The translations under genes and the position numbers were made by a program. DNA of 46,147 nt, taken from Bacteroidota bacterium (GTDB lineage: Bacteria > Bacteroidota > Bacteroidia > UBA8524). The stretch lies in contig DQHT01000110.1 of the NCBI GenBank assembly GCA_003531115.1, positions 7,285-53,431 on the forward strand, written 5' to 3'. The first letter of the stretch is position 1. Every line of letters starts with the position of its first letter. Positions 17,457-24,870 of this stretch are shown one piece after another. Under the pieces are notes generated by a model that ran no database searches, was not told the origin of the DNA, and saw only the letters and a program-made list of their open reading frames with translations.

Positions 17457-19493
17457 TTAGTTGTCTGACTTTTTTCGTTCTTTGGCTTTGCTGTACTTGA
17501 CAAGGCTATAAATACTTGAAAAAATTGCCCAACAGTAACCCGGATATCCATTCAGAAAATTGAGCTGCAGAAAATAAATTTTTATAAAATTAAAAGGCAC
17601 TCCCACAACATTGGAAAAAACAGATTTAAACTTTTTTCTCCGAACCAGATCTTCTGCTGCCAGGCTGGTATAGCGATTGAATTTGCCAAAATAATTATCG
17701 ATGCTCTCGTAACTTTTATGCGCTACCGTGCCTAGCAGAACTCCCTTTTCGCCTGTGTATTCAACACTTTCATGCACTGCTGCGCTGTTCCAGTGCATAT
17801 GCTTCCGGTTAAAAAAGCGTAGTTGTTTGTCGCGTGATTCCTTTCCATAACGAAAAGCTTTGCCCATAAAAACCAGGTGGCGTTTCATGTACCAACCTTT
17901 GATGGATGGCTCTTCCCGCATCAGGCCGGCAATATGTGCCCAGCATTTTTCATCGGGGATCTCATCGGCATCCAGACTAAAGATCCAGTCATTTTTGGCT
18001 GCATCAACAGCAAATTGTTTTTGGGGTCCAAAACCCAAAAATTTCTGTTGGATCACCTTGGCACCGTATTTTTCACAGAGGGCTGCTGTTCCATCTGTAC
18101 TGAATGAATCCACCACAAGGAGCTCATCCACTTCGGGCACCTGTTTCAGCAGATCTTCGATACGATGGGCTTCATTGTAAGTGACGATAACGACGGAAAA
18201 TTTCACCGATGAAATGTAAGGAATTTCTTCGGATGCATGGGGATCGACTTTCGTTCGTCCTGTGGCGTTCAGGAACAGGATGGCAAAGGGGAAAATGGCG
18301 ATTCCCAATTGGGTTTGCAAGATGGATTCAAAACATAGTGCCATCAACAAGCTGGAAAAAATACCCAGCATCAGAGTATTGCGGCTGCGCCAGGAATTCC
18401 ACATGCCCCCGAAAAGCAATCCAAGCAGGAGTAATGCTGCAGGTATACCAGAAGCCAGTGCTGTTTCCAGGTATTGATTGTGCGGAGGAATCCGGTTTTC
18501 GGGCCATAGCAGGGTATGGTTGGCTTCATACTGCGTAGCCATGGCTGTATCCACATCGCCGGCTCCTACCCCAAGCGGGTGTTTTTTAATAAGCATCCAG
18601 GCCGTTTTCCAAGCCTCAATGCGCATGGCAAAACTCCGGTGGTTGATGCTGCGTTCGCCTTTAACCGCTTCTATATCCTCAAAGGAATTTTGTACTTTGT
18701 TCCGAACGGCATCGAAGGCAAAATAACTGCTTACCGGCAGCAGCAATCCCAACACAGCAATAAAAAACAGCCACTTTTTATTTGGACGGGTGAAGAGGGA
18801 ATACAAAAACAGGACCCCGCCTGCAAAATAAAGGGCGAGAAGTCCGGTACGGGCTAAGAACCAATGAATGGTGAGCAGGTGAAAGGCGCCCAAAAACAGC
18901 CAGATCATTTTTTTAGTGTTTTGCCAATAGTTCAGGCAGACCAGAATAGCCAGAGCCTGGATCAAACTAAAATAGATATGGCTTACGCCGCCCTGAACAA
19001 ATTTGCTACTATCGAGAGGGTCGAGCTTCCAGGGCAGGGATATACCGTCCCAGATCGGAATGGCCCCAGACTCCAGCAGCGAAAGGTCGATAAGTTCTTT
19101 ATGAATGAAATAACGCATTAAACTCACCAGTGCAAAAACAGCACTGAGGCCTATCCATAGCTTGTCAATTTTTAGTTTCTGGTCAGATGAAAGAACAATC
19201 CCTCCTAAAACGGCTATAGGCAAAAAGACCAGGGCAAGTTGCCTCACAACGATATTTCCCCAATTGCCGAGGTTCTCACTTTGAAATCCGCTTAAGACGT
19301 TTAAGAACCAAAGTAGCAGGATGGCCAGGGCCCAATAATTTTTTTTCCAGGCAAGAGGAGGGAAGAAGGCACTCAAAAAGAGGAGAATGCAGCCTACGGA
19401 GAGAAAAAAAGGTGTTGCTTCCTGATAGACGAATCCAATACCGATCAGCACTGAACCAAAAAACTGGAATCGATTTTTCAGGGTCAGCAGCAT
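17457..19493 (-). CDS. Fusion of O-antigen ligase-type membrane protein and family 2 glycosyltransferase
   Basis: One 678-residue chain with two enzyme types. Residues 1-410 are a polytopic membrane protein with about ten hydrophobic segments and the O-antigen ligase/polymerase (Wzy_C) hallmarks: Arg215 in FLARTGLLAL and, in the large periplasmic loop, His338 in IPPHNQYLETALASG. A short linker (411-430) leads to a GT-A glycosyltransferase of the WaaE/KdtX-like family 2 group (about 432-620): FSVVIVTYNEAHRIEDLL, VVDSFSTDGT, and the DxD motif Asp508-Ala-Asp510 in FSLDADE. The C-terminus (624-668) has further hydrophobic helices. The chain could add a sugar to a lipid-linked or LPS-core acceptor and transfer or polymerise glycan. 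It starts 6 nt after the LysM gene stop, hence one transcript. Both halves look intact, so a recent frameshift fusion is unlikely. Confidence 0.87.
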   Translation of the reverse strand: MLLTLKNRFQFFGSVLIGIGFVYQEATPFFLSVGCILLFLSAFFPPLAWKKNYWALAILLLWFLNVLSGFQSENLGNWGNIVVRQLALVFLPIAVLGGIVLSSDQKLKIDKLWIGLSAVFALVSLMRYFIHKELIDLSLLESGAIPIWDGISLPWKLDPLDSSKFVQGGVSHIYFSLIQALAILVCLNYWQNTKKMIWLFLGAFHLLTIHWFLARTGLLALYFAGGVLFLYSLFTRPNKKWLFFIAVLGLLLPVSSYFAFDAVRNKVQNSFEDIEAVKGERSINHRSFAMRIEAWKTAWMLIKKHPLGVGAGDVDTAMATQYEANHTLLWPENRIPPHNQYLETALASGIPAALLLLGLLFGGMWNSWRSRNTLMLGIFSSLLMALCFESILQTQLGIAIFPFAILFLNATGRTKVDPHASEEIPYISSVKFSVVIVTYNEAHRIEDLLKQVPEVDELLVVDSFSTDGTAALCEKYGAKVIQQKFLGFGPQKQFAVDAAKNDWIFSLDADEIPDEKCWAHIAGLMREEPSIKGWYMKRHLVFMGKAFRYGKESRDKQLRFFNRKHMHWNSAAVHESVEYTGEKGVLLGTVAHKSYESIDNYFGKFNRYTSLAAEDLVRRKKFKSVFSNVVGVPFNFIKIYFLQLNFLNGYPGYCWAIFSSIYSLVKYSKAKERKKSDN

Positions 19494-19499
19494 AATGAA

Positions 19500-20351
19500 C
19501 TAGCGGGCATAATTCAGGCGAACTTCGGTACGGTCATTTTCACCGATCCCCAAACGTTCTCCCGCGGCTTTGCTAAGTTTTATGATGATTTGCTCCTGGC
19601 TGTTCACCGGTTTTCCCACCACACGCACAAACACCGATTTATTGGTGGCTATATTGGTAACCATGATGATGGTGCCAGTTGGCGCTGTGGGGTGCAGACA
19701 AAAGCTGCGTTCCTGGTTCATGTTTTCATCCATGGCCACGATCGCAAATCCCGTTTCTTTCACCTCACCGGTTGTGGCATTGTATTCATAACCCGGTTTA
19801 TCCATGGTTTGAGGAGGTGTTTTTTCTTCCGGTTTAGGTGTTGGCTTTTCTTCCCCTCCATAGTTTTCCTGATGCTCTTCGGGCTTGGGTGCAGTTTTTT
19901 CTCCTTTTATAACCAGTTCCTGTCCTACGGTTAAATTGTTCGATGTCAGTTTGTTTTTGATCTTGATCTCATCTACACTCACATTATAGAGTTTAGAGAT
20001 CGAATACAAGGTTTCACCGGTTTTAACCACATGCAGGATGGTTTCTCCTTTTTTGGGATCTTCTTTTTTTGGCTCTTCCTTTTTAGTGGAAGGAGTATAA
20101 TTGATCGGTACGAGAATAATTTGTCCGACCTTGAGTCCCTCTCCGGCCTCGGGGTTGGCCTTTTTTATGTCTTCCACATTGGCTTTATAGCGACGCGCTA
20201 TGGCGTAGAGCCCTTCTCCTTTTTCTACTTTATGAAGAACGAAATACTTTCCGTTGACTTCTTTAATTCCTACAGAATCAAGGGGTTGTGTAGTGTTGGC
20301 CGTACTAATGCCAGCTACCAGGAGGCCGATTATGAGTAAAATGCTTTTCAT
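19500..20351 (-). CDS. Secreted protein with two LysM domains and an RlpA-like DPBB domain
   Basis: A 283-residue exported protein. Residues 1-20 form a signal peptide (LLVAGISTANT). LysM 1 spans about 38-82 (HKVEKGEGLYAIARRYKANV), LysM 2 about 106-148 (HVVKTGETLYSISKLYNVSV); both should bind peptidoglycan. A Pro/Glu/Lys-rich linker (about 152-183) precedes a double-psi beta-barrel (about 199-280) recognisable by APTGTIIMVTNIATNKSVFV and IIKLSKAAGERLG, which match the RlpA pattern. The catalytic Asp of RlpA lytic transglycosylases (in NDRGP) has no counterpart here: the equivalent segment reads RVVGKPVNSQ. The barrel is thus probably non-enzymatic. First gene of a pair with the ligase-glycosyltransferase fusion. 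A perfect -7 box lies 22 nt upstream. Confidence 0.85.
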   Translation of the reverse strand: MKSILLIIGLLVAGISTANTTQPLDSVGIKEVNGKYFVLHKVEKGEGLYAIARRYKANVEDIKKANPEAGEGLKVGQIILVPINYTPSTKKEEPKKEDPKKGETILHVVKTGETLYSISKLYNVSVDEIKIKNKLTSNNLTVGQELVIKGEKTAPKPEEHQENYGGEEKPTPKPEEKTPPQTMDKPGYEYNATTGEVKETGFAIVAMDENMNQERSFCLHPTAPTGTIIMVTNIATNKSVFVRVVGKPVNSQEQIIIKLSKAAGERLGIGENDRTEVRLNYAR

Positions 20352-20373
20352 GCTTTTGCGGAACTATTCCAAA

Positions 20374-20381
20374 CAAAGGTA
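20374..20381 (-). promoter_or_regulatory. -7 promoter box of the LysM-ligase unit
   Basis: Minus strand TACCTTTG, exact TAnnTTTG. The start codon at 20351 is 22 nt downstream. No TTG is found at the usual -33 distance. It lies in the 63-bp spacer shared with the divergent NfeD gene. Confidence 0.42.
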
Positions 20382-20402
20382 AGCACTTGAATGCTTTTGC
20401 GT

Positions 20403-20410
20403 TAATTTCG
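20403..20410 (+). promoter_or_regulatory. -7-like box of the NfeD gene
   Basis: TAATTTCG differs from TAnnTTTG by one base and lies 4 nt (TGGC) before the ATG at 20415. One of several boxes in this window with this very close spacing. Confidence 0.35.
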
Positions 20411-20414
20411 TGGC

Positions 20415-21755
20415 ATGAGGCTCACTGCATTTATCATCACCTGCCTGTTAATAATTCCCGAGTTGTCAGGACAAGGCAGACCCGACAGCGTTTTTGGCAG
20501 CAATTTAAAGGTCTATCAGTTTGAAATATTTGATGAAATAGCCCCGGCAGCTTCGCGTAGAACGGCCCAGGCCATAAACGAAGCCATCGAAATGAAGGCT
20601 GACCTTATTATTCTACACCTCAATACTTACGGAGGACTGGTAACCGATGCCGATTCCATCCGTACCCGTATATTGAATTCTCCGATACCGGTTTATGTAT
20701 TTATAGAAAACAACGCTGCTTCGGCCGGTGCCTTGATATCTATTGCCTGTCACCGTATATTTATGAAGGAAGGCGCCACCATAGGTGCTGCAACGGTTGT
20801 TGAGGGAACAGGACAGGCTGCTCCGGATAAATACCAGAGTTATATGCGTTCGAAAATGCGCGCCACAGCTACGGCCAGGGGAAGGAGTGCTGAAATAGCA
20901 GAAGCCATGGTTGATGGAGATAAAGTTGTTCCGGGACTGAACGATACCGGGGATGTAGTAACTTTAACCACCGATGAGGCCATTTTATGGGGCTTTTGCG
21001 ATGGAAAATATTCTAGTATTGCTGAAATGCTGAAAGAACAGGGAATAACCGACTATACCCTGGTTAAACAGGAAATTTCCTGGGTCGATAAAGCTATAGG
21101 TTTTTTGATCACTCCCGCTGTGAGCAGTGCCCTGATCCTCCTTATCCTGGGTGGGATCTATTACGAACTGCGTAGCCCGGGTATTGGATTTCCTTTGCTG
21201 GTTTCCGTCCTGGCTGCTCTGCTTTATTTTGCCCCACTTTATCTCGAAGGATTAGCCGCCAATTGGGAGATACTGCTTTTTATAGCCGGGCTGGTCTTGT
21301 TGGGCGTTGAAGTTTTTGTCATACCCGGGTTCGGGGTGGCCGGAATATCGGGACTTGTGCTCATGTTCGGGGCTCTGGTTCTAAGCGCCATCAATAATAT
21401 TGTTTTTGATTTTAGCATAACCAATCCCGAACAGGTCGAATCTGCCCTGACCCGTGTGGTTTTTGGGCTGCTTGGATTTATTGTATTCGCCTTGTTATCG
21501 GCCAAACTTTTTGCGGATAGTCCCTTATTCAAAAAAATAGGACTGGAAGCCACTCTGGGAGAAACCGAGGTAAGAACCCCGGCTGGTTTGATCGGCAAGG
21601 AAGGGGTTTGTAGCAACGACCTTAAACCCTCGGGGTATGTGGAGATAGAGGGGAAAGAATGGGAAGCGAAAAGTATGGACGGGTATATCCAAAAAGGTAC
21701 GCCGATCCGCGTGGTGGGAAAGGAAAGTTGGCAACTCCTCGTTGAACCCCGTTGA
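20415..21755 (+). CDS. NfeD family ClpP-class membrane serine protease
   Basis: Long-form NfeD protein (446 residues). Signal peptide 1-20 (MRLTAFIITCLLIIPELSGQ); ClpP-like protease domain about 30-215 with ADLIILHLNTYGGLV, the nucleophile Ser103 in ENNAASAGALISI, and probable general base Lys139 in APDKYQSYMRSK, the Ser-Lys dyad known from archaeal 1510-N. Then four to five membrane helices (about 235-360) and a C-terminal OB-fold NfeD domain (about 385-445: PAGLIGKEGVCSNDLKPSGYVEI). In characterised members the protease cleaves hydrophobic stretches of membrane partners such as stomatin; no stomatin gene is adjacent here. It is divergent from the LysM gene. ATG at 20415 agrees with the signal peptide. 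Confidence 0.92.
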   Translation: MRLTAFIITCLLIIPELSGQGRPDSVFGSNLKVYQFEIFDEIAPAASRRTAQAINEAIEMKADLIILHLNTYGGLVTDADSIRTRILNSPIPVYVFIENNAASAGALISIACHRIFMKEGATIGAATVVEGTGQAAPDKYQSYMRSKMRATATARGRSAEIAEAMVDGDKVVPGLNDTGDVVTLTTDEAILWGFCDGKYSSIAEMLKEQGITDYTLVKQEISWVDKAIGFLITPAVSSALILLILGGIYYELRSPGIGFPLLVSVLAALLYFAPLYLEGLAANWEILLFIAGLVLLGVEVFVIPGFGVAGISGLVLMFGALVLSAINNIVFDFSITNPEQVESALTRVVFGLLGFIVFALLSAKLFADSPLFKKIGLEATLGETEVRTPAGLIGKEGVCSNDLKPSGYVEIEGKEWEAKSMDGYIQKGTPIRVVGKESWQLLVEPR

Positions 21756-21813
21756 TTTCCTCCACATTTTTAGTTGATTTTATAGATATTGCGGGCGATT
21801 TTAATAAGCCACG

Positions 21814-22866
21814 ATGAAAAAAGCACACCTTATTTCCGGAGCCTGCGGTTTTGTTGGAAGAAACCTGGTAAAACGCCTGCTCCAAACCCAGGATGATACC
21901 CTATTTATTGTGGACGACCTCTCAACCGGAACCTTACCCGAAACCTGGTTGTTTGAAGAAGGGAAGGACCTGGGTAACGGACTAAGAAGTTACCGCGATG
22001 GTCAACTCCTCTTTTGGAAAGGTGATTTTCGTCGATTTTTAACGCAGATCACCGATGACCACGAATACGTAAACAAGGCGTTCGGACTGACCTTGCCTAA
22101 ATTCTCTGATATCTATCATTTTGCAGCCATCGTTGGCGGAAGAGCCAAGATCGATGGCGACCCTATGATGGTGGCTTTGGATTTGAGTATTGATGCCGAG
22201 TTTTTTTACTGGGTATGCCGCTACAAGCCTGAGCGTGTACTTTATCCCAGCTCATCGGCTGCTTATCCCATCGATAAACAAAGTACCAATTATGCCATTG
22301 CCCTGTCGGAAGACGAGATCCGTTTCGACGCCAATCTGGGGCAACCGGATATGACTTATGGCTGGTCGAAACTCACCGGTGAATACCTCGCTCAGATAGC
22401 GGCTCAGTACTATGGGATCTCGGTGGCCTGTATTCGTCCGTTTTCGGGCTATGGAGAAGACCAGGACCTGACCTATCCCATCCCGGCCATTGCGGCGCGC
22501 GCGGCCAAAAAAGAGGATCCTTTCGAAGTTTGGGGAAGTGGCAAACAGGGGCGCGATTTTGTGCATATTGATGATTGTATCGACTGCATTATCATGGCCA
22601 TGGACAATATTACTGATGGAACGGCCATCAATATTGGTTCAGGGCGCCTCACTTCCTTCCTGGAGATCATTGAGTTGTTTACCCGTTTTGCGGGCTATAA
22701 ACCAGAGATCAAACCTTTGCTCGATAAGCCTGTAGGCGTGCATTCCCGTTATGCCAATATGGATTATGTAAGCAAACGTTTTAACTGGAAACCGAAAATA
22801 TCCCTGGAAGAGGGGATGCGCAGGGTTTATGAAGCCTCATTGAAAAGGGTGGAGGATGGACACTAA
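21814..22866 (+). CDS. NAD-dependent sugar epimerase/dehydratase (extended SDR)
   Basis: Extended short-chain dehydrogenase of nucleotide-sugar metabolism. The Rossmann motif is GACGFVGRNL (Gly9, Gly12, Gly15), with Asp34/Asp35 (IVDDLS) suited to NAD ribose binding; the active site has Ser147/148 (YPSSSAAYP), Tyr182 and Lys186 in YGWSKLTGEYLA. The pattern FHFAA(I)VGGR and the KQGRDFVHIDDCIDCI segment resemble GDP-mannose 3,5-epimerase/UDP-glucose 4-epimerase relatives, but I cannot fix the substrate. At 350 residues the length is normal. It overlaps the following glycosyltransferase gene by 11 bp, so both belong to one operon, likely for exopolysaccharide or surface glycan. Confidence 0.87.
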   Translation: MKKAHLISGACGFVGRNLVKRLLQTQDDTLFIVDDLSTGTLPETWLFEEGKDLGNGLRSYRDGQLLFWKGDFRRFLTQITDDHEYVNKAFGLTLPKFSDIYHFAAIVGGRAKIDGDPMMVALDLSIDAEFFYWVCRYKPERVLYPSSSAAYPIDKQSTNYAIALSEDEIRFDANLGQPDMTYGWSKLTGEYLAQIAAQYYGISVACIRPFSGYGEDQDLTYPIPAIAARAAKKEDPFEVWGSGKQGRDFVHIDDCIDCIIMAMDNITDGTAINIGSGRLTSFLEIIELFTRFAGYKPEIKPLLDKPVGVHSRYANMDYVSKRFNWKPKISLEEGMRRVYEASLKRVEDGH

Positions 22867-24124
22867 AAGGAGGGTCGTTCTATTCGGTCCGGGTCCCCAA
22901 TTCAAAGGAGGCATCTCGAACTACAATACCTCCCTGGCCAAGGCTATGGATGCCCAGGGCATTGAGGTGCATATCGTTTCCTGGACCCAGCAGTATCCCG
23001 CCATCATTCCCCGTGATTTTATAGACCGGAGCAGCAAAAACAGCCTCATCGAAGGCACGGGAATCAAGGTCCATTACCTGACCAATTTTAATAATCCTTT
23101 TACTTGGGCAAAAACAGCCCGACTCATTAAAAAACTAAAACCGGAAATGGCCGTTTTTCAATGGGCCATTGCTTTGCAAGGATTGCCTATGGGATGGATC
23201 GCCCGCCGCCTTAGGGGTTCGGGCATAGAAGTGGTGTTTGATGTCCACCTGGTCATACAAAAAGAAAGCAGTTCGATCGACCGCGTGTTTTCCCGCTACG
23301 GACTAAAAACTCCGGATACCTTTATCACCCATGCTTATAAAACCGTGGATGAGTTGAAAAAAACCTTCCCGAACAGCGACTTTCATGTAACCGAAAAAGG
23401 CGACAGGGGTACGACGAAACAAACAGTGATCAAACTCTATCATCCGATTTACGACATGTTTAAACCCGATCCGAATTTCGATCGGGAAGCGGAAAAGGCA
23501 AAAATGGGCTTAAAAAAACATGTGTTCCTGTACTTCGGTTTTATCCGCAAATACAAGGGATTGCACCAGGCCATCGAAGCCTTTGAGGCCTTGCGTAGGG
23601 AGCGGGACGATGTTTCCTTTCTGGTAGTTGGAGAATCCTTCTGGAATACCCTCGATAAGAAAAAATGGAGTACCCGGCTAAAAAGCGGACTCTTTCAACT
23701 GGCCAAAAGACTGGTCTTAAAAAATGCCGATAACGAGCAGGATTACAATGCGTTCCAGGTCATGGAAGAACGTGAAATTCCTGATATTAAGGTATTTAAT
23801 CAGTTTATCCCGAATGAGGAGGTGCACCGTTATTTCCAGGTGGCCGACTGCATTGTACTATTCTACCTCACCGCCACGCCCTCAGGAGTGGAAAGTCTGT
23901 CGTATAATTTTAAACTCCCCGTATTGGCTACCCGTGTGGGGCATTTCCCTGAAACTATTCATGACGGGTTTAACGGCTACCTGGCAAACGACAGGGATAT
24001 TGAAGACATGACCGCAGCCATGAGGAGGTTTCTCGAAAATCCTATACCTTCGGAGAACGTGGCCCAAACAGCCTCGATGATGAGCTGGGAAAACTATGCG
24101 AAAACAATACTTCAGATTTCTTAA
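22856..24124 (+). CDS. Family 4-type glycosyltransferase
   Basis: A 422-residue GT-B glycosyltransferase, retaining type. The N-terminal domain begins VVLFGPGPQFKGGISNYNTSLAKAM, with the glycine loop typical of GT4. The C-terminal domain opens with HVFLYFGFIRKYKGLHQAIE and holds the donor-binding segment TPSGVESLSYNFKLPVLATR, followed by VGHFPETIHDGFNGYL, all in canonical order. There is no signal peptide, so it acts on the cytoplasmic face. It overlaps the epimerase upstream and the small secreted protein downstream, showing tight translational coupling. Together the epimerase and transferase could prepare and add an unusual sugar. Donor and acceptor are unknown. Confidence 0.9.
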   Translation: MDTKRRVVLFGPGPQFKGGISNYNTSLAKAMDAQGIEVHIVSWTQQYPAIIPRDFIDRSSKNSLIEGTGIKVHYLTNFNNPFTWAKTARLIKKLKPEMAVFQWAIALQGLPMGWIARRLRGSGIEVVFDVHLVIQKESSSIDRVFSRYGLKTPDTFITHAYKTVDELKKTFPNSDFHVTEKGDRGTTKQTVIKLYHPIYDMFKPDPNFDREAEKAKMGLKKHVFLYFGFIRKYKGLHQAIEAFEALRRERDDVSFLVVGESFWNTLDKKKWSTRLKSGLFQLAKRLVLKNADNEQDYNAFQVMEEREIPDIKVFNQFIPNEEVHRYFQVADCIVLFYLTATPSGVESLSYNFKLPVLATRVGHFPETIHDGFNGYLANDRDIEDMTAAMRRFLENPIPSENVAQTASMMSWENYAKTILQIS

Positions 24125-24821
24125 GATCGGCCTTTGCTGCTTCTCGTTTTATCTGCAGGCCCAGGAAATACCCGACGCTGAAGAAGAAAAAATTGAAGAC
24201 CATAGCAGTTTTGTCGCCTTCCGCTTTGGCACGAACGTGGCCGGCAAAGGTTTTAATTCAGATGCTGTAATAAGTCCCCAGGTTAATGCCTTTTTAAGCT
24301 ATGCATTGGAAGGAGCCTGGCTGCCCCACAGAAATATCGGGCTTATGCTTTCGCTGCAGCAGCACAGGTTTACAAACGGCTCTCCCGATCCTTTTTCCCG
24401 CAAAGGATATATTGTCGGACAGACTGAAGAAGACTGGGTTACAAACCAAATGCTGGCCGGGCTTTATTTATCCAAACCCTTTTTAAATATTGACCTGGAA
24501 GGACGATTTTTGGCCGGGCCGGGAAAAACCTCCGCCTTTACGAAACGTTATGAGCGGCAAAAAAGTCCGTTTTACGATCAGTCCATTACTTATTCCGGTT
24601 CAGCTTTGTGGTACCAGGCGGGAATGACAGTTCGTATCGATAAACAGCCGGGCTGGAGTGTTGCCTTTAACTACGACCTGAACTTCGCTGAACATCCCGT
24701 ACACTCCAAAGAAGTTTATGGCGGCAGCCTGAGTGGGGAAGTTTTTTCCGAAAGCACAAGCAAACTACGCTTTTCGGTTATTTCTTTTTCGGTGCTTTAC
24801 GCGATACCTCATTATAAATAA
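24096..24821 (+). CDS. Secreted, probably outer-membrane-associated protein of unknown function
   Basis: I do not recognise a family. The 241 residues begin with a signal peptide (MRKQYFRFLKIGLCCFSFYLQAQ). The mature part has alternating polar/aromatic strands (FVAFRFGTNVAG, AWLPHRNIGLMLSLQQHRF, SVAFNYDLNFAEHP, LRFSVISFSVLYAIPH) typical of a small beta-barrel or barrel-like surface protein, ending with strand-like aromatic residues. The start codon lies 29 bp inside the end of the glycosyltransferase gene, so the reading is tightly linked to the epimerase-transferase operon and may concern export or display of its product. It ends at a strong terminator. Confidence 0.75.
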   Translation: MRKQYFRFLKIGLCCFSFYLQAQEIPDAEEEKIEDHSSFVAFRFGTNVAGKGFNSDAVISPQVNAFLSYALEGAWLPHRNIGLMLSLQQHRFTNGSPDPFSRKGYIVGQTEEDWVTNQMLAGLYLSKPFLNIDLEGRFLAGPGKTSAFTKRYERQKSPFYDQSITYSGSALWYQAGMTVRIDKQPGWSVAFNYDLNFAEHPVHSKEVYGGSLSGEVFSESTSKLRFSVISFSVLYAIPHYK

Positions 24822-24853
24822 AAAGCCGCTCCCAAATGGAGGCGGCTTTTTTT
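24820..24853. terminator. Bidirectional terminator between convergent genes
   Basis: AAAAGCCGCTCC pairs with GGAGGCGGCTTTT (one bulged C) around a short CAAAT loop. A-run and T-run flank both sides, so it can stop both the plus-strand operon ending at 24821 and the minus-strand metalloprotease gene ending at 24871. Confidence 0.88.
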
Positions 24854-24870
24854 ATAAAGTTATACAGGAA

